Source of the DNA: Balneolia bacterium
GTDB taxonomy: Bacteria; Bacteroidota; Rhodothermia; Balneolales; Cyclonatronaceae
NCBI GenBank assembly: GCA_003567135.1
Contig: PXAI01000391.1
Span: forward strand, 1-25,106
Direction: 5' to 3'
Length of the DNA: 25,106 nt
Below, piece by piece: positions 1 through 6,720 of the stretch (positions within the stretch are counted from its first letter, which is position 1; each line of letters starts with the position of its first letter). The translations under genes were made by a program, and so were the position numbers. The notes below the pieces were generated by a model. That model did not search any database. It saw only the letters and a program-made list of their open reading frames with translations, and was not told where the DNA came from.

Positions 1-536
1 CGGATGCCATCGGAGCCTGGCCGCTCCGGGTAATCAAATTCAAAAAAAGAGTAGATATTGAACAAATCGTTGGGATTCGTAACCATATTTACGCCCCAGT
101 TGATGCGCTGCCGTCCGGCGCGGATATTCCAGTCGCCGGAGCTCCACTCTCCGTAAAGACGATCCGGCATAAAATGGAGAAACGCGTGATCGCTCTCGGC
201 AATCATCCACGAAAGATTAAGAATGCCGTCGTCGCGGCTGATGCTCCGCGTGTAGCCGGGCACCTGATTCACAAGATCGCCGGCAAAAAGCCGGGTGCGG
301 GCCTGCCCGGTTACCTGAAATTCATCAGAAATGTACCACGTCACGTTGAGCCGGTTTTGCATCCGGTATTCCCAGAAAATCTCGTCCCCAACGGGAGGCG
401 GAAGCTCGGCAGAAAGCCGGATGGGGAGACCCTGCAAATATCCCCCGAAAGAAATATCCTGGCTTTTCGTGGAAACAGCACCCAGCGTGGATAAGAGTAA
501 AACCGAAATCAGTAAAAAACTATTTCTGTACTTCAT
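1..536 (-). CDS. Exported beta-barrel-like outer-membrane protein, partial (C-terminus outside window)
   Basis: The minus strand reads open from an ATG at 536 to the window edge, giving 178 residues. Residues 1-25 form a signal peptide (MKYRNSFLLISVLLLSTLGA, then a polar stretch to Gln26). The rest shows alternating hydrophobic and polar residues typical of beta strands (for example NRLNVTWYISDEFQVTGQAR), and a segment AGRQRINWGVNMVTNPNDLF that resembles the GRQ.I.WG...P.D pattern of DUF1302/porin-like outer-membrane barrels. Its start overlaps the end of the ATPase gene by 17 bp, so it is probably translationally coupled and the last gene seen of the envelope-export operon. By inference it is the outer-membrane partner or receiving barrel of that transporter. 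The family call is tentative because the C-terminal half is missing. Confidence 0.7.
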   Translation of the reverse strand, partial: MKYRNSFLLISVLLLSTLGAVSTKSQDISFGGYLQGLPIRLSAELPPPVGDEIFWEYRMQNRLNVTWYISDEFQVTGQARTRLFAGDLVNQVPGYTRSISRDDGILNLSWMIAESDHAFLHFMPDRLYGEWSSGDWNIRAGRQRINWGVNMVTNPNDLFNIYSFFEFDYPERPGSDGI

Positions 537-1206
537 CGCGGTCGATTTTTCCGTCAACCATATATACCACTCTGCGCGCCCGGTCGATGACCCGCTGATC
601 GTGCGTGGAGAAAATAAACGTCACGTTTTGCTCACGATTCATCTTTTCCATTATGTCGAGCAGGTTCATCGCTGAGGTTGAGTCCAGGTTTGCGGTCGGT
701 TCATCAGCGAGAATAAAACGCGGTTCTGAGGCGAGCGCTCTTGCCACGGCAACACGCTGCTGCTGGCCACCAGAAAGTTGTTTCGGGCGCGCGTCCATTC
801 TGTCGGAAAGCCCGACCTGTTCGAGCAGACTCTTAGCGCGATTTTCCATTTCGGATTTCTCCCGTTTCTGCAGCAGCATGATAAACGAAACGTTCTCCAG
901 CGCGGTGAAAACGGGAATCAGGTTGTAGTGCTGGAACACAAAACCGATATGCTTCAACCTGAAATCGATCAGCTCGCGGTCGCTCATTCCGGTGATGGTC
1001 GTTCCGTCGATTTCCACGCTGCCGGACGTCGGCTTGTCGAGTCCGCCAATCATATTCAGGAGCGTGGTTTTTCCGGAGCCGGATGGCCCGACAACGCTGG
1101 TGAATTCGCCCTCTTCAAACGAGATCGTAACATCCCGCAGGGCGTGAACCGGAACGGTATCCGGATTGTAAATTTTGCTGAGTTTTTCTGTTTTTACGAT
1201 AGCCAT
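520..1206 (-). CDS. ABC transporter ATP-binding protein, LolD/MacB type
   Basis: A 228-residue nucleotide-binding domain of the usual length for LolD-like proteins. Walker A is GPSGSGKTT at residues 40-48, the Q-loop Gln is residue 92, the signature LSGGQ is 144-148, Walker B is FILADE at 164-169, and the switch His is 202. This family powers FtsX-type permeases that extract lipids or lipoproteins, or act as mechanotransmission pumps, at the inner membrane rather than moving solutes through a channel. It lies 24 bp downstream of two FtsX-type permease genes and an exported LolA-like protein, which makes these its likely partners. Its stop lies inside the following beta-barrel gene (17 bp overlap). 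It is a second, separate ATPase from the YbbA-like one at 10404-11126. Confidence 0.93.
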   Translation of the reverse strand: MAIVKTEKLSKIYNPDTVPVHALRDVTISFEEGEFTSVVGPSGSGKTTLLNMIGGLDKPTSGSVEIDGTTITGMSDRELIDFRLKHIGFVFQHYNLIPVFTALENVSFIMLLQKREKSEMENRAKSLLEQVGLSDRMDARPKQLSGGQQQRVAVARALASEPRFILADEPTANLDSTSAMNLLDIMEKMNREQNVTFIFSTHDQRVIDRARRVVYMVDGKIDRDEVQK

Positions 1207-1230
1207 GGTAAAGCCTCAAAGGTTAAAAAA

Positions 1231-2451
1231 TCAGGTATCTTTTGCCGCCTCAAGCGGATTGATCCGAATGGCTTTGAACGCCGGATAGAGCGAAGCAAGC
1301 AGCGTCACAAACATGACAACCAGCAGAATGGCCACATATTCCTGCGTGGAAATAACGGGATAGACGATGTGATCCCAGCCCAGTTCGGCGATGCCATCCG
1401 CGAAAGCCTCAAAATTGACGCCGTTTCTGCCGAGCCACCCGATTGAAAGCCACGCAAGTAAAAATCCCCCGGCCGTGCCGGTTAGTGTAAGCAGCACCGA
1501 TTCCATCATAATCATGATGAAAACGCCTTTTCTGCTCATTCCGATGGAAATAAGCATGCCGATTTCGCGCATACGCTCAAAGAGTGCCATCAGCATGGTG
1601 TTGAGAATTCCGAAGGCGAGCGCGGCCATGATGATGAGCGTTACGATGTAAAGCATGTAGCCGCCAAGGCCGATCAGCGTGCTGAGCTCCGGCGAAATCT
1701 GGCGCCAGGTTCGGGCCGTGATCTCCGGAAAGGCCTCGTTCAGATCATCCACAACCGCGGTCGCGTCATCTTCATTATGCAACATAACCGCGATTTCGTG
1801 AAAAACGGGCGTTTCGGCGATGAGTCCGTAGAGATCAGATTTACGAACCAGCAGATTTCGGTCATCATACTCGGTTGAAGCCGACCTGAATATTCCGGTA
1901 ATGTTGAACGCGGAGGAGGTCAGTTCGCCTTGCGCATCCTCAAACGTAAGCACAATCCGGTTGCCGATTCGCAGGCCGTGTTCATCCATCAGGCTTTTGC
2001 CCATCACAACGCTGTTGCGCACGCCGGCATCCAGATATTCGCCCTCAATCATGTTCTCATGGAATGTGGTGGTGGCGGACTCCTGCTCAACATCAATCCC
2101 CCGAATGCGCACTCCGGACGTTTTTACAGGCGACTGAAGCATGCCATCCGCCATAACTCTCGGGCTGAAACTGCGCACGCGCTCATCCTGCGAAAGCCAC
2201 CCGGTAATTTCATCGTGATCAGGAATGTAATCTGCCGCCAGGCGCTCGGTCAGAAACTCAGGATTGTGGATCTGAAGATGCGTTACTTCGCTGTCAATCA
2301 GATAGCTGACGCGCTGCTGGAGCATGCCGTTCATCGTGCCGACGGTCACCACTCCGGCCCACAGACCCACGATAATGGCCGCGATCAGCACACCGCTCCG
2401 GCCGGGATGGCGCCAGATGTTTCTCCATGCGATAATTAAGAGTGTTTTCAT
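1231..2451 (-). CDS. FtsX/LolE-family ABC permease (second of a pair)
   Basis: A 406-residue inner-membrane permease with the MacB/LolE layout: one membrane helix near residues 18-40, a large periplasmic domain (about 41-260), then three helices near 265-290, 312-338 and 373-393. FtsX-domain hallmarks are the cytoplasmic loop ERMREIGMLISIGMS and the C-terminal ASLYPAFKAIRINPLEAAK. It follows the first permease with only 2 bp between genes, so the two are almost certainly co-translated and could form a LolC/LolE-like heterodimer energised by the ATPase 24 bp downstream. By family knowledge it transmits ATP-driven motion to the periplasm. The cargo cannot be read from the sequence. Confidence 0.9.
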   Translation of the reverse strand: MKTLLIIAWRNIWRHPGRSGVLIAAIIVGLWAGVVTVGTMNGMLQQRVSYLIDSEVTHLQIHNPEFLTERLAADYIPDHDEITGWLSQDERVRSFSPRVMADGMLQSPVKTSGVRIRGIDVEQESATTTFHENMIEGEYLDAGVRNSVVMGKSLMDEHGLRIGNRIVLTFEDAQGELTSSAFNITGIFRSASTEYDDRNLLVRKSDLYGLIAETPVFHEIAVMLHNEDDATAVVDDLNEAFPEITARTWRQISPELSTLIGLGGYMLYIVTLIIMAALAFGILNTMLMALFERMREIGMLISIGMSRKGVFIMIMMESVLLTLTGTAGGFLLAWLSIGWLGRNGVNFEAFADGIAELGWDHIVYPVISTQEYVAILLVVMFVTLLASLYPAFKAIRINPLEAAKDT

Positions 2452-2453
2452 GA

Positions 2454-3677
2454 TTATGACCTCGCGGCCTCCAGAATGTTTAGCCTCATAATTTTGATCA
2501 GCGGGAACAGAAATACGAACATGGCGATGACGAACACGATCAGCCCCTGCATGTAAAACTGGTCAGCGGCAAACGACATGGGTAAAACAGGCTCCCATCC
2601 CATCTCAATGACGGTTTCGGCAATTTCGCCGGACAGCTCGATGGGGTTGAGATAAAACCAGTAGAGGATCAGCCACGCCGCAACCACCCCGCTGATTACG
2701 CCCGTGATGCTGATGAAGAGCGTTTCCAGGAACAGGACCATCCCCAGCCGAACTCTGCTCATGCCTACGGAGACCAGAACTCCGAATTCTTTGGTGCGCT
2801 CGAGCGTCATGGTCAGGATGGTTCCGAAAAATCCGAATCCAATTACGATGTAGAGAATTCCCGACATGAAGTAGGCGCCCACAAGATCAAATTCGAGTAA
2901 CTGAAGCAGTTCGGGCATCATTTCCGGCCAGGTGTAGGCTTTGAGATCATCGCCGGAAAATTCTTCGTTGAACGCGTTCGCTGCTGCACGCACGTGACGC
3001 TCGCCGCCGGGATGAACCAGAAGCGCGGTGATGTGGTCATCCGCCGAAAGCAGAAACTGTGCGGTTTCAAGCGGGATGTAGACGGTCTGGTTGTTCATGT
3101 CGCGCAGCGGATGATCCAGAATTCCGGTGATCTCAAACAGTCCGTTAGCCGACATCCCGAAGCGACCCTGGCCGATGAGCAGCAGCTGATCGCCGATGCT
3201 GAGCTGAAGCCGTTCGGCAAGGCCTTTGGTTACAACGGCAGCCTGTTCGGCGGGATCAAAGAAACGGCCGTCGGCAAGATGATTTTTTAATCCGCTGAAC
3301 GCGTCTTCCTGCTCAGGCAGAATGCCCAAAACCAGCGCGCCCCGTGTGGTATGCTCGTTTCCGGCAAGCATAAAGGTTTCTATCCTCGGTAGAACCAGCT
3401 CCGTTTCAGGATACGTTTTTTTGACGCGATCCCGGATTTCATCATCAAAGAAAAAGCTGTTATCGAGGGATGGCTCGGCATCGTAGCGGTAATCCTGCAG
3501 CTGCACGTAGCCGGTGTGGAACCGCACCATATTGTCGATCATCACCTCGTGCGAACCCCGGTTGATGGACTGCATGAACACGGCGGCAACCACCGCGAAC
3601 GTGATGGCCGAAACCGTAATGAGCGTGCGCTTCCGGTTCCGCCAGAGGTTTCGCCAGGCTAATTTCAGGAAAAGCAT
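2454..3677 (-). CDS. FtsX/LolE-family ABC permease (first of a pair)
   Basis: A 407-residue permease with the same layout as its downstream neighbour: an N-terminal LAWRNLWRNRKRT motif leading into a helix (about 20-36), a periplasmic domain of about 230 residues, and three C-terminal helices (about 268-292, 315-340, 375-395). The loop ERTKEFGVLVSVGMSRVRLG and the C-terminus LFPLIKIMRLNILEAARS are typical of FtsX domains. It is similar to but clearly diverged from the 406-residue permease, so the pair is an old duplication or a heterodimer. It starts 20 bp after the LolA-like gene. It probably forms the inner-membrane complex that hands cargo to the exported LolA-like protein. Confidence 0.9.
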   Translation of the reverse strand: MLFLKLAWRNLWRNRKRTLITVSAITFAVVAAVFMQSINRGSHEVMIDNMVRFHTGYVQLQDYRYDAEPSLDNSFFFDDEIRDRVKKTYPETELVLPRIETFMLAGNEHTTRGALVLGILPEQEDAFSGLKNHLADGRFFDPAEQAAVVTKGLAERLQLSIGDQLLLIGQGRFGMSANGLFEITGILDHPLRDMNNQTVYIPLETAQFLLSADDHITALLVHPGGERHVRAAANAFNEEFSGDDLKAYTWPEMMPELLQLLEFDLVGAYFMSGILYIVIGFGFFGTILTMTLERTKEFGVLVSVGMSRVRLGMVLFLETLFISITGVISGVVAAWLILYWFYLNPIELSGEIAETVIEMGWEPVLPMSFAADQFYMQGLIVFVIAMFVFLFPLIKIMRLNILEAARS

Positions 3678-3697
3678 GATTCTTAGATTTTTGTTGG

Positions 3698-4444
3698 TTA
3701 GCGCAGCCGCTGCATATTCCGCTGGGTGAAAAAGCGTTCGTCTTCGCTGATGTCAAATTCCAGCTTGTGATATTCGAGGATTGTGCGCTGATCCTTGTCG
3801 GACGGCGTCATGATCATCCGTGACGGAAGCGTGCGGCCCCCGAGTTCTTTGATGCGATCCAGTTCAAGCGTCTGAGCCAGATTTCCCGACTGATCAAAGT
3901 TTTCCGTGCGCAGCTGGATGTAATCTTTTTTGCACACCCAAACGTGCACTTTGCCCCAGACCACCGGCGCGTCGGGATCGGGAATCATTTCGATAACCCA
4001 GGCATCGCGGCCGTTATACTCTTCCTCACGGAGGATTTCGTGGGAGTAGTCATCCACGATGGAGGTTTCCCTTACGAGATCGTCGTTTGTGAAATCAGAT
4101 CCCATCCAGGATTGCGACATCATGGAAGGCGGCATGCGGATGGTGCGGTCGACGTTCGGGATGTAGTTCCAGATTTCGTTATCCCGCTTCAGGAACGCGG
4201 TGCCTTCGTCGCGCGAGGGCGCCGTGATGAGAATCATCGAATAATCGCGTCCCAGCGACCAGGATCTGAAGCGGACTTCCCGCGTATACCGGGGGCGTTC
4301 GATGGTCATCGTCATTTCTGCATAGCTGGATTCTCCGCGCATCTGTGAATCCATCCGCTCAACAATTTCCGCGGGATTTTGTGCCATTGCGTCCTGTCCG
4401 GCAATCAGCGCCAGGCAGGCAAGCAGGATTTTTAAAGGATACAT
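3698..4444 (-). CDS. Exported LolA-like outer membrane lipoprotein-sorting protein
   Basis: A 248-residue protein with a signal peptide (MYPLKILLACLALIAGQDAMA, likely cleaved before QNP) and no lipobox, so it is predicted to be soluble in the periplasm. The mature part matches the LolA-like family named 'outer membrane lipoprotein-sorting protein' (PF17131 type): PAEIVERMDSQMRG, then an antiparallel beta-rich region with FLKRDNEIWNYIPNVDRTIR and a later GRDAWVIEMIPDPDAPVVWG stretch. In many bacteria such proteins sit beside RND/MMPL or FtsX exporters, not the housekeeping Lol system. Here it is followed at 20 bp by two LolE-like permeases and preceded at 69 bp by a GbsR-type regulator. The inferred role is a periplasmic carrier of a hydrophobic or lipidated cargo to the outer membrane. 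Confidence 0.88.
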   Translation of the reverse strand: MYPLKILLACLALIAGQDAMAQNPAEIVERMDSQMRGESSYAEMTMTIERPRYTREVRFRSWSLGRDYSMILITAPSRDEGTAFLKRDNEIWNYIPNVDRTIRMPPSMMSQSWMGSDFTNDDLVRETSIVDDYSHEILREEEYNGRDAWVIEMIPDPDAPVVWGKVHVWVCKKDYIQLRTENFDQSGNLAQTLELDRIKELGGRTLPSRMIMTPSDKDQRTILEYHKLEFDISEDERFFTQRNMQRLR

Positions 4445-4513
4445 AGTTTTGAAAGTTAGCTTCTTCGGTTCCGGGTGATTTTCAACCTCACAAATGGTGC
4501 ACCCGTTTTTAGT

Positions 4514-4981
4514 CTATTTATTTAAAATCGACGATTTTTTTTCCTCCCATGTTTCGATCATTTTTTGCAGTTCGGTTTTTGCCCAGAGGTAAAATGCGGA
4601 TGTTTCGTGCAGCCAGGTTGAAACTTCGTCTTCGGAGTTTTTCAGGCCGTGGCCTTTTTTCAGGTGATTCCCGAAAACGCCGAGCAGCTCCATACGTTTT
4701 TGCATCAGTTTTCCGGGATCGAGACGGCTCATCCGGTAGTACGTTTTCCGGTCGCCGGGCAGGCTTACCGCCTCAACAAATCCGACGTTTTGCAGCGATT
4801 TCATCGTTCCGCTGATGCTGCCCTTGCTGGCATTCAGCGCTTCACGGATGTCATCAAACGAAACGGCTTCCTTATCGCAGACCATCAAATACCCCAGCAC
4901 GCGGCCGGCCATTCTTGCAAGCCCGAACTGCTCCATCAGCAGTCCGGTTTCTTCGATATATGTGAGTTTTTCTTTTTCCAT
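4514..4981 (-). CDS. GbsR/MarR-family winged-helix transcriptional regulator
   Basis: A 155-residue regulator. The reading frame is open upstream to an ATG at 5083, but the start at 4981 (MEKEKLTYIEETGLLMEQFG) is preferred: it gives the usual N-terminus of the family, and the upstream 100 bp hold a palindrome and promoter rather than coding sequence. Diagnostic segments are LLMEQFGLARMAGRVLGYLM, then FDDIREALNASKGSISGTMK (recognition helix) and LPGDRKTYYRMSR (wing), followed by a C-terminal helical dimerisation region. GbsR-type proteins are usually repressors responding to small ligands. It heads the same-strand export gene run and probably controls both itself and the transporter. The inducer is unknown. 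Confidence 0.88.
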   Translation of the reverse strand: MEKEKLTYIEETGLLMEQFGLARMAGRVLGYLMVCDKEAVSFDDIREALNASKGSISGTMKSLQNVGFVEAVSLPGDRKTYYRMSRLDPGKLMQKRMELLGVFGNHLKKGHGLKNSEDEVSTWLHETSAFYLWAKTELQKMIETWEEKKSSILNK

Positions 4982-4986
4982 TGAGA

Positions 4987-5017
4987 GAAATATACGGTTT
5001 TTTTCATTTGGTTCAAT
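4987..5017 (-). promoter_or_regulatory. Predicted promoter of the regulator/export operon
   Basis: Read on the minus strand, ATTG (5017-5014) is followed by 19 bp and then TATATTTC (4994-4987), close to the Bacteroidota-type TTTG / TAnnTTTG pair. The -7-like box ends only 5 bp before the preferred ATG at 4981, which would give a leaderless or nearly leaderless mRNA. The -33-like box lies at the edge of the operator palindrome, so bound repressor would block it. This is pattern matching only; no transcription start is known. Confidence 0.45.
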
Positions 5018-5036
5018 AGTTAGTGAACTAAATGAA
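5003..5036. promoter_or_regulatory. Operator-like palindrome upstream of the GbsR-type regulator
   Basis: Two 13-bp arms, TTCATTTGGTTCA (5003-5015) and TGAACTAAATGAA (5024-5036), form an inverted repeat with one mismatch (position 5010) around an 8-bp centre. Size and dyad symmetry suit a dimeric winged-helix repressor. It lies 22 bp upstream of the preferred regulator start and overlaps its predicted -33 box, which points to autoregulation of the operon. Binding itself is inferred. Confidence 0.7.
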
Positions 5037-5103
5037 CAGACGGGATATTTTAGGTGAATTTGGTGGTTGGGTTTATCGACCATATCATTAAGATGTCGTT
5101 ACC

Positions 5104-5217
5104 TTTTGTGCGGATAAAAAGTGATGTGAATAATTATAAATTACTGATAATAAATGCTGTAGGAACAGGGTATGCCCTGTCCCTACAGGTAGATGAACAC
5201 AATTAATTCGCTGCTAT
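5104..5217. repeat. Direct repeat copy A flanking the toxin-antitoxin pair
   Basis: This stretch recurs at 5857-5971. The core at 5132-5217 aligns without gaps to 5886-5971 (86 bp each, a handful of mismatches), and the first part (TTTTGTGCGGATAAAA) aligns with a 1-bp shift. It contains an imperfect palindrome at 5157-5188 (16-bp arms) centred between A5172 and T5173 in a GGGTATGCCC core. The two copies bracket the DUF433/DUF5615 pair. Confidence 0.85.
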
Positions 5218-5283
5218 TCTTAAAGCCATTTTATTCATAGCCGGAGAATTTTAATTTTATCGTTTAACTGATTAGATTGAGAT

Positions 5284-5505
5284 ATGATAAAGTACCGATC
5301 AAATAAAGTGATTTCCCGTAACAAAGATATATTAGGTGGAACACCCGTCTTTGTCGGAACCCGTGTGCCAGTGTCAACGCTGTGGGACTACCTGAAGTCA
5401 GGTGATTCTTTAGAAGAATTTCTGGAAGATTTTCCTTCCGTTAAGCGTGAACAGGCTGTTATTTTGATTGAACGAGCGCAGAATCATCTTTCAAAAGTTC
5501 CATGA
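5284..5505 (+). CDS. DUF433-family antitoxin
   Basis: A 73-residue protein matching the DUF433 family: VISRNKDILGGTPVFVGTRV, then PVSTLWDYLKSGDSLEEFLEDFPSV, with a small helix-turn-helix fold. DUF433 proteins are commonly encoded just upstream of DUF5615 PIN-like proteins as type II antitoxins, where they bind DNA and neutralise the partner. Its stop overlaps the start of the next gene by 4 bp (ATGA), a typical coupled arrangement. The gene is more AT-rich than its neighbours and lies between two direct repeats, which suggests it arrived as a mobile cassette. Confidence 0.9.
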   Translation: MIKYRSNKVISRNKDILGGTPVFVGTRVPVSTLWDYLKSGDSLEEFLEDFPSVKREQAVILIERAQNHLSKVP

Positions 5506-5837
5506 TCCGCATCTTGCTTGATGAATGTCTGCCTGTGAAATTGCGCCACCGATTTCAGGACTGTGATGAATCTTTATTTGTTTCTACGGTTACTCAAGAG
5601 AAATGGAATGGAATAAAAAACGGTAAATTACTGGATAAAGCGCAGCAGAGTTTTGATATATTGATTACCATCGATCAAAGCATGTCTTATCAGCATTCAA
5701 TTCAAAAGTTTAACATTGCTCTAATCGCTTTAAAATCTAAGTCAAATCGCTATAAAGACTTAGTTGAATTTGTAGCTCCAGCCGTAGAAGTCATAAAAAA
5801 CTTCAAAGAAGGTAGTTTTTACTCAGTTTCTATTTAG
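5502..5837 (+). CDS. DUF5615 PIN-like toxin
   Basis: A 111-residue protein with the DUF5615/PIN-like pattern: N-terminal ILLDECLPVKL with acidic residues D7 and E8, then NGIKNGKLL (about residues 36-44), FDILITIDQSMSYQ with D58, and a C-terminal SKSNRYKDLVEFVAP. These acidic residues match the metal-binding positions of PIN-type nucleases, so RNA cleavage is the expected activity; it has not been shown for this protein. It overlaps the DUF433 gene by 4 bp and forms a type II toxin-antitoxin pair with it. All recognisable motifs are intact, and nothing suggests decay. It converges on the macro-domain gene. Confidence 0.88.
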   Translation: MIRILLDECLPVKLRHRFQDCDESLFVSTVTQEKWNGIKNGKLLDKAQQSFDILITIDQSMSYQHSIQKFNIALIALKSKSNRYKDLVEFVAPAVEVIKNFKEGSFYSVSI

Positions 5838-5856
5838 GTCATTTGTGAGATCAACT

Positions 5857-5971
5857 TTTTGTGCAGATAAAACGAGATAAAGGAAAATTATAAATAACTG
5901 ATAATAAATGTTTTAGGGACAGGGCATGCCCTGTCCCTACAGGTAGATGGACACAATTAATTCGCTGCTAT
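5857..5971. repeat. Direct repeat copy B flanking the toxin-antitoxin pair
   Basis: Second copy of the repeat at 5104-5217, offset by 753-754 bp. It includes a perfect 26-bp palindrome at 5914-5939 centred on GGGCATGCCC, which lies between two convergent genes (DUF5615 and macro domain) and could fold into a transcription-stopping hairpin. The repeat ends 2 bp before the macro-domain stop codon. Confidence 0.85.
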
Positions 5972-5973
5972 CC

Positions 5974-6504
5974 CTAAATCCCGCCAACCACCTTCTCCTC
6001 ATAAAACTTCAAATCATTCTCACTGAAAAGCACAAACCGCACCTCTTTGATGACCTCAGATTCAGGAATTTTTTCCTTAAGGGCTGAGATAATGATATCC
6101 GCTGTTTCCTCAATTGGGTAGCCAAAAATTCCGGTTGAAATGGCGGGGAAGGCGATGGATTTGATGTTGTGCTGTTCAGCTAAGGATAGCGCGTTCAGGT
6201 AGCAGCGTTTCAGCAGGAGGGCTTCCGATTTGTCTTTGCCGTAAACGGGTCCCAGGCAGTGGATGACGTGCGTATTTGGCAGATTGTGAGCGCCGGAAAT
6301 TACCGCCTCACCGGGACGGATCGGAGCCATAGGACGGCACTCTTCTGCGAGTCCGGAGCCAGCCGCCCGATGCAGCGCACCCGCCACGCCGCCACCTGAT
6401 TTCAGCTCCGCATTCGCCGCGTTCACAACGGCTTCAATATCCTTCTGGTCGCTGATATCACCGCGGATGGCGGAGATCGTGGTATTTGCTAAGGTGGTTT
6501 TCAT
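5974..6504 (-). CDS. Macro-domain protein, probable O-acetyl-ADP-ribose deacetylase
   Basis: A 176-residue single macro domain of the MacroD/YmdB kind. Ligand-binding motifs are visible: GDIS at residues 15-18, VVNAANAELKSGGGVAGALH at 26-45, the HCLGPVYG segment near 82-89, and STGIFGYP at 123-130 (phosphate loop). The family hydrolyses O-acetyl-ADP-ribose or removes mono-ADP-ribose from proteins or nucleic acids, in the cytoplasm. It converges on the toxin-antitoxin pair with a palindromic repeat between them, and no DarT-like ADP-ribosyltransferase is next to it, so a DarG-like antitoxin role is not supported here. The gene starts with ATG at 6504; no operon partner follows. Confidence 0.92.
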   Translation of the reverse strand: MKTTLANTTISAIRGDISDQKDIEAVVNAANAELKSGGGVAGALHRAAGSGLAEECRPMAPIRPGEAVISGAHNLPNTHVIHCLGPVYGKDKSEALLLKRCYLNALSLAEQHNIKSIAFPAISTGIFGYPIEETADIIISALKEKIPESEVIKEVRFVLFSENDLKFYEEKVVGGI

Positions 6505-6660
6505 GGTGTTTATTTACCTTTTTATGATTACGACAGGCTCCAAAATATTTGGTGTAACGTTTTAAGTCAAAGTCATGTAAGGAAATACTTTCAATTTAGC
6601 ACCCTCTCTCATTCTGAATTTTGAATTCCTCTTCCCCGCAACCTCCTTTCCTTTTTTTCG

Positions 6661-6691
6661 TTTGATGTACCCGTTAAGGGTAATATCTTGG
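6661..6691 (+). promoter_or_regulatory. Predicted promoter for the 317-residue membrane protein
   Basis: TTTG (6661-6664), a 19-bp spacer and TATCTTGG (6684-6691; one mismatch to TAnnTTTG) lie 29 bp before the ATG at 6721. The spacing equals that of the candidate promoters at 4987-5017 and 24351-24381. Confidence 0.4.
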
Positions 6692-6720
6692 GTTAAATCA
6701 GTAAGTAAGGAATTTGCGTT

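Noticed and set aside
778..1446. A 222-residue plus-strand open frame
   Set aside because: Antisense to the LolD-like ATPase and permease genes, no recognisable domain, and it crosses two well-supported genes.
3460..3756. A 98-residue minus-strand frame bridging the LolA-like and permease genes, suggesting a fusion or frameshift
   Set aside because: It is the same strand but a different frame from both neighbours, and each neighbour is full length with its own start and stop.
4982..5083. A 34-residue N-terminal extension of the GbsR-type regulator
   Set aside because: The region holds the palindrome and promoter boxes, the translated extension has no family similarity I recognise, and the start at 4981 gives the normal N-terminus.
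5104..5971. CRISPR-like repeats
   Set aside because: Only two copies, 114-115 bp long and 640 bp apart, with genes between them.
5974..6504. DarTG-type toxin-antitoxin system based on the macro domain
   Set aside because: No DarT-like ADP-ribosyltransferase gene is adjacent, and the motifs are those of the O-acetyl-ADP-ribose deacetylase type.
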